NCBI GenBank assembly: GCA_963662155.1
Contig: OY759268.1
Location: forward strand, 1,149,001 to 1,213,000
Reading direction: 5' to 3'
DNA length: 64,000 nt
Origin: Lamellibrachia columna
Taxonomy: Eukaryota; Annelida; Polychaeta; Sabellida; Siboglinidae
The notes under the pieces are model-generated. The model was not told the origin of the DNA. It made no database searches and saw nothing but the letters and a program-made list of their open reading frames with translations. Shown one piece after another: positions 13,465 to 24,350 of the stretch. Within the stretch, counting starts at the first letter, position 1; each line of letters starts with the position of its first letter. Position numbers and translations under genes: made by a program.

Positions 13465-13850
13465 TATTTCCTATCTACACTGGTTCGACAAAATAAAAAA
13501 TACAGAGTCCAAGAGCTATGCATAACAGAACCAGTGTTTGCGATGTCCATCATTACTTGTGTAACTAGGGTTTACATGCACGACCTTGCACTGACCTTGT
13601 TTACTAAATACCACCTGTTGCCTACAGTTAGTCATGACTTTAGAAAGATTTGTAAGACAGATATATCTGATGCACTCAAGCAAGCCAACTTTATCAGTCA
13701 GTGTTTACCTGGGGCATGTTCACTGCACAGTAACCATGACCTGGCACCTTGAGCAGGGTTCAAGGACATACGTGGAATGACAGCCCCTGCTTTGTGTGAT
13801 TTCTAATTCAAATAAAATACCTAACCAGTGTTATGTTGGTCAGGGACCGT
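13465..13850. other. Non-repetitive stretch
   Basis: A short open frame reads through from the MITE to 13752 with no recognisable domain. I do not call a gene here. Confidence 0.4.
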
Positions 13851-14275
13851 ATTAAGTTTAGAAGACATGACAGTGGAGTGAAGCTCATATATTATATCAT
13901 CTTAAGAATGACCATATACACAACAGAGAAGTATTAAGTTTAGAAGACATGACAGTGGAGTGAAGCTCATATATTATATCATCTTAAGAATGACCATATA
14001 CTCAACAGAGAAGTATTAAGTTTAGAAGACATGACAGTGGGGTGAAGCTCATATATTGTATCATCTTAAGAGTGACCATATACTCAACAGAGAAGTATTA
14101 AGTATTAAGTTTAGAAGACATGACAGTGGAGTGAAGCTCATATATTATATCATCTTAAGAGTGACCATATACACAACAGAGAAGTATTAAGTTTAGAAGA
14201 CATGACAGTGGAGTGAAGCTCATATATTATATCATCTTAACTTACTTAAGATTGATCATAATCACAACAGAGAAG
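13851..14275. repeat. 82-bp tandem array, 5 copies
   Basis: Units start at 13851, 13933, 14015, 14104 and 14186. One interval carries a 7-bp insertion. The core is AGAAGACATGACAGTGG(A/G)G. Confidence 0.95.
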
Positions 14276-14494
14276 GGTAAAGTTTACACATTAGCACCTC
14301 ACTGAGTCTAGTACTAGTAGCATCCGACAAAGTATAAAGGCAACATATTAACTGTCTAAGCAGCTAATTTGTTTTGAGCTTTGCCTTGTGACCAGGCACT
14401 GGAATTACTTTTTCTTAACAATTCTAGCAAATGCAGAAGCCATGAATGAACCTGACAGAACATGTGGTGGCAGTGTATGTCACTAATAAAAGTA
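14276..14494. other. Non-repetitive spacer
   Basis: No gene is seen. It ends with CACTAATAAAAGTACCTCCC, the same lead-in that precedes the giant array at 3907, so the two arrays share a border. Confidence 0.6.
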
Positions 14495-15010
14495 CCTCCC
14501 TCCGTTGTAGTAGTTTCCCTCTCCATCGCAGCATCCCTACCTCCATTGTAGCAGTTTCCCTCTCCATCCCAGCATTTCTACATCCATTGTAGTAGTTTCC
14601 CTCTCCATCCCAGCATCCCTACCTTCATTGTAGTAGTTTCCCTCTCCATCGCAACCTCCATATCTCCACATTAGTCTCCCTCTCCTTCCCTACCTCCACA
14701 TTAGTCTCCCGCTCCTTCCCTACCTCCACATTAGTCTCCCTCTCCTTCCCTACCTCCACATTAGTCTCCCTCTCCTTCCCAACCTCCATATCTCCACATT
14801 AGTCTCCCTCTCCTTTCCAACCTCCCTATCTCCACACTAGTCTCCCTCTCCTTCCCAACCTCCATATCTCCATATTAGTCTCCTTCTCCTTTCCAACCTC
14901 CCTATCTCCACACTAGTCTCCCTCTCCTTCCCAACCTCCCTATCTCCATATTAGCCTCCCTCTCCTTCCCAACATTAGTTTCCCTCTCCTTCCCAACCTC
15001 CCTTCCCGTT
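14495..15010. repeat. Smaller CT-rich array related to the 41-bp satellite
   Basis: It opens with about four 41-bp-type monomers (TTTCCCTCTCCATC(C/G)CAGC) and passes into shorter, more diverged units such as TAGTCTCCCTCTCCTTCCC. Confidence 0.9.
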
Positions 15011-15028
15011 ATCTACCATATAATCTCA

Positions 15029-16380
15029 GATTAACAATTTAGCTATCAAAGCAATTATACTGATACATTATCAACATACATGAATTATCTAAAGTATTCA
15101 ATCAGAGGAACACTCTGAATAAACATAATGTTAACATTTATAAAAATTGTTTTATAAGGAATATTTACCTGGTCATTTATTTAAGAAGCTTACACAACTG
15201 GTTTGAAAGTTGTTTATCTTTAGTCGCCTGCAACAATCTACAGCCACAGTTGGCTGGCTCCAAAGTAAGAATCACCTTTCTTTGGAGCTCAGTCATTTAC
15301 ACAAGAAGTTTACACAATTGGTTTGAAAGTTGTTTATCTTTAGTCGCCTGCAACAATCTACTGCCACAGTTGGCTGGCTTCAATAAAAGAGTCACAGTTA
15401 TCATGATCTCTCAACCAAGTCACTGTGCAAATCGTTCTGCTTAGTAATAACCCTTCCCACAATGACTCATGTATGCGCGCACGCACGAATGCACGCCTGA
15501 GCCAACAAGCCTGAAAGATTTGGCAAAACGTTTCAATTACATGACAAAAAAGTTGTTCTATTTAAACGCCAGGATGTGATGTGTGCAATCGTAGTTTATT
15601 TAGTCATTGGACTATGCAAAATATCCACCAAGGCCACATCGCTATGATCTATGAATGACTTTACTCAGTCATTGAACTGTACAAAATGTTCACCAGGGCC
15701 TTAGCTATGAAGAATGCCTGATGGAATGTGGTTTAACAACTCTAGAGACAAGGAACTTAAGAGATCAGATTGAAGTTTTAAGATATTGAATGGGTATGAA
15801 AATATTGATAGAAATGTGTTTTTCTCTCTCAAGAAAGATAGCAGAACTAGAGGACATGAGGTAAAGTTAGTAAAGTATCAGTGTAGATTGGACATCAGGA
15901 AGTACTCATTCTCACAGAGGTCAGTAAATGAATGGAACAAATTATATACGAATTGTATAACCGCTAGCAGCGTGAATATGTTTAAAAACAAGTTGGACAC
16001 ATATCTCAGGAGGGCGGGTTACACGTAGACGAACACTGATGGACTCTCGATAAGCCAATGGCTTCCTTGTCCACTTGCCAGCTGGGCCTTTGGCTTGGAT
16101 GGCCAATCTTGTTAAATATACAAATGATGTCCAATTATTAGTATTCAATTTGCTGTGTGACAGCACTGTTGTCGTTCTTAGTAAAGAAAACAATTTAATA
16201 TTGTTTAAATAATCACATATCTGTCATGTTTGGATAATTGCATAACAATAATGAGCGCTTAATAATTTAGAATTATATTGTTAGTGATTGTAAACAACCA
16301 TGGACAGTTAATACAGACAGAAGGTAACAACCTCATTCATAACTAGAACATTGTCACCCCAGTGTCAAAGCAAGTCTAAT
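15029..16380. repeat. Segmental duplication, copy B (partner 920-2840)
   Basis: This repeats the block order of copy A, including two 84-bp-family cores, two 65-bp-family units (about 15596-15700) and the closing block 16117-16380. A LINE 3' fragment (15703-16115) lies where copy A has most of its 65-bp array. Confidence 0.85.
15703..16115 (+). mobile_element. CR1/Jockey-like LINE, 5'-truncated 3' end
   Basis: The translation matches the C-terminal tail of the fuller copies in this window (GLTTLETR, YSFSQRSVNEWNKL, SVNMFKNKLDTYLRRAGYT). A one-base loss near 15778 breaks the frame. The 3' end carries the family's short UTR (AAGCCAATGGCTTCCTTGTC) and the AATCTTGTTAAAT tail. Extreme 5' truncation is the usual result of target-primed reverse transcription. 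Confidence 0.9.
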
Positions 16381-16386
16381 ATCTAC

Positions 16387-16994
16387 TGGCAATCCTCGTC
16401 TACTGTTTCCATTAGTAGTTTTGGAGGAATTCCATCCACTCCTGGTGATTTATTATGCCTTATTGCCTTGATTTTCTTAGCTACCAATTCTGGAGTTACA
16501 ACTAACAGTCCTAAATAGTCAGATTTAGCCTCCTGAAATTTAGCATCTCGAACTGGTAATGAACTAATATCCTCGCTGGTAAACACTGAACTGAAGTAAC
16601 CATTTAGGTCTTCCGCCATTAAAATCCCGTGATATTATATTTCCAGCACTGTCTTCTAGAGGTCCGACCTTGTCTTGTATGTTTTGTTTACTCCTGATAT
16701 ATGCATGAAAACTCTTGCTGTCATTTTTTTATGCTACATGGTAGTTTTTGCCCATAGCTTCTTTTAGATTGTCTAATTTCAGTTGTAGCTGCATTAAGTG
16801 CCTCTTTGTAATTTGCATAGTATTCATCCTTTCTGGTACGCCTATAAACCCTCCACAAAATTTGCTTAAACACTATTTTTCTAATAGCTTCTTTTGACAA
16901 GCGTTTCTTTCTAGACCGTTTTCCTTGTTTTTTCAACGAAACAAGTGATATCAATGATTCTCTCAATTTCATATTTTAGAATATTCCAACATTA
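16387..16994 (-). mobile_element. CR1/Jockey-like LINE, internal fragment
   Basis: The minus strand reads from ILKYEIE-like sequence (frameshifted) through VFKQILWRVYRRTRKDEYY to AEDLNGYFSSVFTSEDISSL and HNKSPGVDGIPPKLLMETV, the linker and the first RT block. Both element ends are missing and the frame is broken. The right edge stops abruptly within the sequence equivalent to ATTGAATGTTGGAAT. Confidence 0.88.
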
Positions 16995-17429
16995 TGGTCG
17001 AGATGTGACATAGTCACTTGTCGGTTCGTTTAGTTTAGTTACCCACCACATGATGGCAGCACCCAGGGCAATGTAATGTAATTTAGAGAATATAGTTAGT
17101 GAACTATTATTGCTATGACTATTTGTCCTGTAATTAATTGTATTTACTGTGTAGGTAGTTGGTTTTATTACTAATAATTCAGTTGTTCAAACATAAATTT
17201 TACCCTAGAGACAGTGGTTAAGTGTGGTCAGTGGAAGGGGCCCTGCCCCAGTGGGGCAGGGGTGATTCTACACTTAATGACAACTCTGTTTTGGTAAGTT
17301 CCTAAATGATGTTTTCTACCTTATTAAGCAGTTTTCAATTTATAATTGTATCATACTGTGTGATAGAGAACTGTCCATCTGTTTATGTCAAGGTATTTAC
17401 TTTATTAGTTATAATTACTTAGTGGTGAC
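16995..17429. other. Unique spacer between two opposed LINE copies, with a strong hairpin
   Basis: No gene. At 17218-17277 an inverted repeat has an outer arm TTAAGTGT/ACACTTAA and an inner 9-bp perfect stem CCCTGCCCC/GGGGCAGGG with a 3-nt loop (17241-17261). Confidence 0.7.
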
Positions 17430-20140
17430 TTTGATTACGTGATGTTTAGGAGAGATTGAATAGGAAGAAGGGGTGGGGGAGTTATTTTATATGTTAAAGA
17501 ATCTATTCAGGCTTATGAAATCAAATTAGAAAGCGAAGCAGATTACGATGAAGCTGTTTGGTGCAAAATAGTTTCAGGAAATTCAAAATTAACTATTGGA
17601 TTAGTTTACCAAAGTCAAAACATAAACGAAGAGGATAACACAAAAATACAAAATGCTATAAAGGAAGTTAGTAAAGGGGAATGTATCATAACGGGAGATT
17701 TTAACCATGGAAACATACAATGGAAATCTGTAGAGAGTACAGGGGGTGAGGACCAACAATTTCTATTTTTAATCCAGGATAGCTTTCTTACTCAGCACGT
17801 GCTAGAACCAACCAGGGGAGAAAATGTATTAGATATAGTTTTATCATCACAAAAAGAATTAGTCGACAATGTAAATATACATGAACCATTGGGTAACGGT
17901 GACCACAATCAAATACATTTTGACATCAATGTAAAATCAGAAAGTAAAAATAAAAAAACGTATAGGAGAAACTTCCACAAAGGTAACTATAAAGATATGA
18001 GAAAATACTTAGCAAAGCTAGATTGGAATAACATGCTGATGAATAAGACCACAATTGAATGTTGGAATATTCTAAAATATGAAATTGAGAGTATCTTCGA
18101 TAAATTTGTTCCCTTGAAAAAACAAGGAAAACGGTTTAGAAAGAAACACTTGTCAAATGAAGCTATTACAAAAATAGTGTTTAAGCAAACTATGTGGAGG
18201 GTTTATAGGCGTACCAGAAAGGATGAAGACTATGCAAATTACAAAGAGGCACTTAACCTAGCTACAACTGAAATTAGAAAATCTAAAAGAACCTTTGAAA
18301 AGAAATTGGCAGGTAATATAAAAAATTACAGCAAGAGTTTCTATGCTTATGTAAGGAGTAAACAGAAAGTTCGAGATAAAGTCGGACCACTGGAAAACAA
18401 CAGGGGAAACATAATTTCAGACGGGTTTCAAATGGCAGAGGTCCTGAATGCGTATTTCAGCTCAGTTTTTACCATAGAAGATATCAGCTCACTTCCAGTT
18501 CCATTTACTAAATTTGAGGGCAATACATCAGAACATTTAGGGCAGTTATTTGTAACTCCTGAAATGATAACAAAGAAAATTAAGAAGATGAAAGATAATA
18601 AATCACCTGGAGCTGATGGGATACCACCAAAACTGCTTAAGGAAATTGTTGAGCAAATTAGTACCACTTGCAAATTTTTTTAACTTGTCACTAGAAGAAT
18701 AGTTCTTTCAGAATGGAAAGAGGCAAACATTACGCCGCTATTTAAGAAGGGATCGAGAAACAAGCCAGAAAATTACAGACCAGTGAGTTTAACATCAGTT
18801 GTATGTAAATTACTCGAAACATTAATCACAGACCACATGGTGGAATTCCTTGTAAAACATAAATTAATAAATACATCTCAACATGGGTTCCTAAAAGCAA
18901 GGTCATGTCTAACTAATCTATTGTTTTTTTTAAGAATTTACAAAGTGGGTAGAAGACGGGTCACCAGTGGATGTTGTCTACTTAGATTTTCAGAAAGCTT
19001 TCGATAAAGTGCCACATCAAAGATTGTTACTTAAACTAAAAACCCATGGTATAGGTAACAATGTAATCAACTGGATAGAAAAGTGGCTTACACACAGAAG
19101 ACAGAGAGTAATAGTAGACGGTGAGATTTCAAACTGGAAATCTGTTTTGAGTGGGGTACCACAGGGATCAGTATTAGGCCCTATACTGTTTTTAATATAT
19201 ATAAATGATTTGGAACTTGACATATCTAGCAAAGTACTCAAATTTGCAGATGACACAAAAGTATTCAGAAAGGTTACTAATGATACAGATAAACAAAGTT
19301 TACATGATGATCTAGATAAATCAGTTAAATGGTCAGAAAAATGGCAAATGTTATTAAATTTTGGGAAGTGTAAATGTATACACATAGGACATGGAAACAT
19401 GGACGAAGAATATAAAATGGGGGATGCTGTACTAGGTAGAACCACACAAGAAAAGGACTTAGGAGTAACATTTAGTGCTGACATGAAAGTTTCAGAGCAA
19501 TGTGGGATCTCTGCTTCGAAAGGAAATCATATTCTAGGGCTAATTACTATCATGTATAAAGAGAAACAGCTAATTGTACCCCTGTACAAAGAAATAGTTA
19601 GACCACATTTGGAATATTGTATTCAAGCATGGAGGCCATATCGTAAAAAGGACATAGACAAGCTAGAAAGAATACAACGAAGAGCAACTAAAATGATTAC
19701 AGAATTGAGAGACCTTAGTTACGAAAGTCGCTTATTACAATGTGGTTTGACAACACTAGAGACCAGGAGACTAAGAGGAGACCAAATAGAAGTGTTTAAA
19801 ATAGTGAATGGTTATGAGGATGTTGACAGGAATATGTACTTCAAGCTTAAAGAAGGCAGTAGAACCAGAGGACACAAAGCAGCATTAGTTAAGGAGCAGT
19901 GGAGGTTGGACATGGGAAAGTACTCTTTCTCACAGAGGGTGAGAAATGAATGGAACAAACTGCCAAATGATTGTGTTAATGCTAGTAGTGTGAATATGTT
20001 TAAAAATAGAATTGACAGATATTTGATAAGGGCGGGCTACACATAGATGAGAAAATTGTTGGACTCTCCATAAGCCAATGGCTTCCTTGTCCACTTGCCA
20101 TCTGGAACTTGTTGTTTGGGATGGCAATCTTGTTAAATCT
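17430..20140 (+). mobile_element. CR1/Jockey-like LINE with endonuclease and reverse transcriptase, degraded
   Basis: This is the fullest LINE in the window. The APE endonuclease part begins at YVMFRRD, has an in-frame stop at 17457-17459 where sister copies read RV, and continues with GRRGGGVILYV, GDFNHGNIQW and GDHNQ (sisters have SDHNQ). The frame is open from 17460 to 18680. The RT follows in two more frames: SPGADGIPPKLL, then RPVSLTSVVCKLLE, then YLDFQKAFDKVPHQRL, GVPQGSVLGPILF and the catalytic FADDT, up to the C-terminal tail ending at 20046. Frame breaks lie near 18675-18700 and 18925-18940, mostly at T runs. The N-terminal ORF and the start of the endonuclease are missing. The 3' UTR is under 100 bp and ends in AATCTTGTTAAAT. 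This copy cannot make an intact protein. Confidence 0.93.
18967..20046 (+). pseudogene. LINE reverse transcriptase, C-terminal open part (359 codons)
   Basis: This open segment encodes the RT palm from DVVYLDFQKAFDK (motif A aspartate) through GVPQGSVLGP (motif B) and KFADDTKVF (motif C), then the thumb and a C-terminal domain with RRATKMI and GLTTLETRRLRGDQIEVFK. In an intact element this enzyme copies the LINE RNA at a nicked chromosomal target. Here it is cut off from its N-terminal half by frameshifts, so I call it a remnant of the element at 17430-20140. A 365-codon sister segment is at 59291-60388. Confidence 0.9.
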
Positions 20141-21548
20141 AATGTGTGGAAGATCAGGAATAAGTGGTCTTTGGACCTTAGGGAAGAATGCCCAACAGGG
20201 CTTAATGAGATTTTGACAGCTTGCAGTCAGTAGCTGGTAAATGTACAGATCCCTTTAGAAAGTTCAGTTTTGATCATGTTTAGTGGTGCTACTGTTATAG
20301 TTAATATGTTATAAGATGTGATATACATGGTGCAAAGATAAATTGTGCATGTATATAGGTATTATGTAACTGTCCCTACAGTTAAGCCAGGATCCCTTTG
20401 AAGTTACATTGATTAATTGCTCAGGGAGGTGGCCAGGAGAGGGCTGATCTTGAGGGGTAAGACCACAGTTGACCTTCCTGTTTATTGTTTCACACGAATG
20501 TAGGGCGTATGAAATTGTAAAATGGGAACTTAATAAATTAATGTTATGTGACATGAGTGCCTTTGAGTAGGAATATTCACAGGTTTGTTTGTAGAAGCTA
20601 TTGGCTGTGAAACAGTGCATTTTTAAAGAGTTTAACTGGCGGAGGGATTTATGGGAATTTTTGTGCTATGGGCCACGTGGGCGCATGAATACATGGCTAT
20701 TTTTGTCAAAATTTATAGGCATTGCACGTCGGGGCGATTTAAGAGCTGGAGGTATGTGATTTTGATAAAATTTGGTCAGTATATCAATGAGGTGATGGCA
20801 GTTGCTGTGGAAAATTTTTGATGGTCACGTTTTCTTATAATCAGACAAAACGTTAACATGGCCACCAATGCAATTCTCTACTGTGGTCTGGCCCCAACAG
20901 TGGAATGATAGCTAGGCTAGTCAGGGCATGCACATGTGAAATTTACAACATTGTTGACTGTTGAATTTATTATATTAAGGGTGTTTTACATGTAGAGTAC
21001 TAGTATTACATTAATACCTACAAGTATGATTATATATTAGTACTGAATAAGATAACAGGTATTTTACAGACAATATTGTGAACAACACCAATGTATTGGA
21101 ACTATGGTACTTAACAGATGTTGATGTGTCATCTTACACTGGACACTATGATATGCAAATAGCTTACTTGTTCGGTTTATATTTGTACAGGCGAATGCAA
21201 GTCCTGGCCCACTCCTGATTGTGGCCAGTCGTCTTTTCAGTCGTCTTTTAAGACATCTTTTCAGTCGTAGTTCGTCTTTATTATCGTGTTTAATATCATC
21301 TGTTCTTTCACCTTTTATTGTTGTTCTTAACGCTCTTGCTTTTGGTTTGGTTTCGAACTTTTGGTTGACATTTTATACTTTGATGAGGTACTGAAGTTAA
21401 ATCAGTAGTGCAAATTGCGCAAGGACTGAGAAACTTGGTTTTGTATAATTTTAGTAGTTAAACTGTAATAAACGCAATTTTATCTTCAAACTTGCCTTAC
21501 AGTGGTCTATTCTTAATTTAGGCATAAGCTTACCACCCGCAGCCTACA
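20141..21548. other. Non-repetitive stretch, no gene recognised
   Basis: Only short ORFs without recognisable domains are present. Around 21224-21276 the motif CAGTCGTCTTTT recurs a few times. It may contain older, unrecognisable transposon sequence. Confidence 0.45.
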
Positions 21549-22100
21549 TATGATCACTGTTACCCAATGGTTCCTGTATTATTACACTGTCCACCAATTC
21601 TTTTTGTGATGTCAAAACTATATCTAATACATTATCTCCCCTGGTTGGTTCTAGCACGTGCTGAGTAAGGAAGCTCTCCTGAATAAAAAATATAAATTGT
21701 TGTTCCTCACTCCCTGTACTCTCTAGAGATTTACATTGTCTGTGTCCAAGGTTAAAATCTCCCATTACGATACATTCCCCTTTACTAACTTCCTGTAAAC
21801 TAATCCAATAGTTAATTTTGAATTTCCTGCAACTATTTTGCACCAAACAGCTTCATTGCAATCTGCTTCCCTTTTTAATTTTATTTCATAAGTCTGAATA
21901 GATTCTTTAACATATAGAATAATTCCCCCTCCCCTTCTTCCTACTCGATCTCTCCTAAACATTACGTATCCTGTCAGTCCTAATTCAGCACCTGTTATGT
22001 CTATGTTGGCCCATGTTTTGGCTATACCAATTATGTGAGGGTCAATATCTTTTACCATAATGTTTAATTCATCTTTTACCATGTTTAATTCGTTTTTCTT
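21549..22100 (-). mobile_element. CR1/Jockey-like LINE, endonuclease-only fragment
   Basis: The minus strand encodes the N-terminal endonuclease: DPHIIGIAKTWANIDI, GLTGYVMFRRDRVGRRGGG, LYVKESIQTYEIKL, then after a small deletion and frame change GECIVMGDFNLG, VLEPTRGDNVLDIVL and EPLGNSDH, where it stops. The RT is absent. LINEs normally lose the 5' end, so losing the 3' part implies a later deletion or rearrangement. It supplies the N-terminal part missing from the 17430 copy. Confidence 0.88.
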
Positions 22101-22293
22101 TCAAATAATTATCTTCAAAACGGTACCCTAGTTATATAGTTAAATCAAACTTGAAAAAATGACTGTTGTATTTCACAAAATATATTGTATTTCACAAATA
22201 AAAACATTATATTTTATTTCAAATATCTTTTGAAGCTGTTACTTTAAAAAAACTTGTTTGTGGCACGTTTACCAGATATTGGTGAAATTGTTT

Positions 22294-22642
22294 ATGTTCT
22301 ACAAATGTTCTAGAGGTCTTAGTTAGTCTGTGCACTGAACTGTGAATGTTGCTACACCTAGCATACAGTGAACAACTGTCATGTTCTACAAATGTTCTAG
22401 AGGTCTTAGTCAGTCTGTGTACTGAACTGTGAATGTTGCTACACCTAGCGTACAATGAACAACTGTCATGTTCTACAAATGTTCTAGAGGTCTTAGTTAG
22501 TCTGTGTACTGAACTGTGAATGTTGCTACACCTAGCGTACAATGAACAACTGTCATGTTCTACAAATGTTCTAGAGGTCTTAGTTAGTCTGTGTACTGAA
22601 CTGTGAATTTTGCTACACCTAGCATACAGTGAACAACTGTCA
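22294..22642. repeat. 87-bp tandem array, 4 copies
   Basis: Units start at 22294, 22381, 22468 and 22555 and contain GTTCTAGAGGTCTTAGT and CTGTGTACTGAACTGTGAAT. At 87 bp (29 codons) the minus strand stays open and reads a 29-residue repeat with HDSCSLYARC. I treat that as array-derived. Confidence 0.95.
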
Positions 22643-23325
22643 TGCACTTGGCTCCCAGAGGAAATAATGTGGAATCCTGCAGCAGTCATCCATTCGACAC
22701 TAGAAATGTTGGGTTCAGCAGTGAAATATTGTGAAAAATTTTATAAACATTACTTCTTGTTGAATTGGATATTATTTTATGAAACAGTGATTGAAATATA
22801 AATATTGCTGTGCTGAATCTGCAAAATCTCAGAATATATAATAAATTGTGTTATATTTATGCAGATATTGTTTTTTCTATACATTTCCCAACCAAATATT
22901 TCCCCACAATCACCATGCAAGAATATTTTGGTGTTCTTTATATTATTGTTGACAGGGAAACACAGCACAGGTTCTGCAAAAAGTATATGAATATCTTCAT
23001 AATCATGGAAGTTATGGCTTTTTATATTGAAATATGTTGGTATATTGACATGGCATGCTAATTGAGTTATTATTAAAGGCTATGCAGCGACCATTTTTTT
23101 CTAGTTATTGTAATGACTTATATTATCCGTGACATCACACATGGAACACACAGGAACTTGAAGAACGCCAGAGATTATCTCCATAACAGATTTGCGTTGT
23201 CTTTTGTTATAGCTGTAAAATAATGAAATGGTGTAGGGTGATGGGCCACACAATGCATCAGTTCCCAAATTATTTTGAATATAGGCGATTGTGGACAAGA
23301 TTTGTGCAGTTAAAAGTTTGTTTAC

Positions 23326-23488
23326 CAATCAGTATTACCAGCACGACTTGGTCCAGTTGGTGAATCTGGTAGGATTTTGGGATGATTTGCATTTTCACGG
23401 GTTGGTGGCTCGACCATATAAGGCATAACATCACGACTGTCTAGTATTGTTGACAAATCATAATCCAAAATGGCTTCATCATCGGGTC
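23326..23488 (-). other. Possible protein-coding exon on the minus strand, unidentified
   Basis: On the minus strand TTTTGTGACCCAG is followed by 163 nt open in one frame and then G|GTAAAC, so both splice signals are present. The reading is PDDEAILDYDLSTILDS... PYMVEPPTRENANHP... SPTGPSRAG, not repetitive and protein-like in composition. The block sits in the ~400-bp part that the sister repeat copy lacks. A minus-strand donor (CTGCTG|GTAAGTATC) and a CpG-bearing stretch lie 0.65-0.9 kb upstream. PYMVEPP recalls the PYxFEP motif found N-terminally in some P2X7-C-terminal-domain proteins, but that is a weak guess. It may be an exon of an unrecognised gene or chance. Confidence 0.3.
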
Positions 23489-24120
23489 CTGGGTCACAAA
23501 ATTAATTCATCGGCGAATATTTTTTAATTATTTTATTAATTTAGAAATTTTCTAGGAAAATCAATGTTTTGAAACCCTGAACTAATTATACAAATATCTT
23601 CATAATGATGGAAGTTATGGCCTTTTATCAAAAGGCCATGTTGAGTTTTCGCATTAATTAGCCCATATTGACTTTGTCATTGCATCAAATGAGTTATGAA
23701 ATGATTGTGTGATGCATATTTAATGTGTTTGTAAACCATGAACAAATTATACAAACATTATATGTTCATAAATAATCATGGAAGTTATGGCTTTTTATCA
23801 AAATGTATCGGTCTGTTGACTTCATGCACTAATTAGCCAATATTGACTTATTAATCGCATTAACTGAGACTGAGTTACTAACAGTACCTCAGTAATACTA
23901 TTAATTTAATGAAACACGACTGTATTATCATTATGTATATTTATGACCTTAATGGCTTAATTAATGTGTTTGCAAAAAGATGGAGAGACGATTTGCATGA
24001 GTATTACTATTGGAATGAAACCACCTGCCCTGGCAGAGAACAGCACAAGATAGGCAAACTTGGACACAACATGCTGAGGCCTTCGCCCAACCACGGGACA
24101 ATACGGCTGATATATAGATA

Positions 24121-24350
24121 GATACTTACCAGCAGACAGCACTCGCTGCGATGTTGGCAGCTTAAAGTTAAACTATTTCGATTCGCAGACGCAAAATATT
24201 TCAGAGACGCACAAACACCTCGAGGACGCTACTTGCGCGCATGCGTGAAATTATGCATTACGCACATGCGTCGTACCCAGTTGGCGGAGCTCGAGTGAAC
24301 TGAGTGCTCGAGCCTCACCTAGCCTAGTCTCGATTATCCAGGCTCCGCGC
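24121..24350 (-). promoter_or_regulatory. Possible minus-strand promoter and 5' exon with NRF1-like sites
   Basis: A locally GC- and CpG-richer stretch contains the NRF1 core GCGCATGCG at 24237-24245 and a weaker GCACATGCG near 24262-24270. At the downstream side on the minus strand there is a textbook donor CTGCTG|GTAAGTATC (24121-24135). NRF1 sites of this kind mark many metazoan housekeeping promoters. That this one is active is inference. Confidence 0.35.

Larger units (their letters stand above)
22100..24000. repeat. Compound repeat family, copy 1 (partner 36985-38600)
   Basis: The order is: lead-in TATAGTTAAA(T/C)CAAACTTG, the 87-bp array, a single-copy part containing GGCTCCCAGAGGAAATAATG and TTCTTGTTGAATTGGATATT, then two or three diverged ~170-bp units with ATCTTCATAATCATGGAAGT. 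Copy 1 contains an extra ~400-bp block (about 23097-23500) that copy 2 lacks. Confidence 0.85.

Noticed and set aside
13435..13752. 105-codon ORF after the giant array
   Set aside because: It starts inside a MITE and has no recognisable domain or splice support.
22219..22689. Minus-strand 29-residue repeat protein (also 37159-37653)
   Set aside because: It is the 87-bp array in its open frame, with no flanking gene structure.
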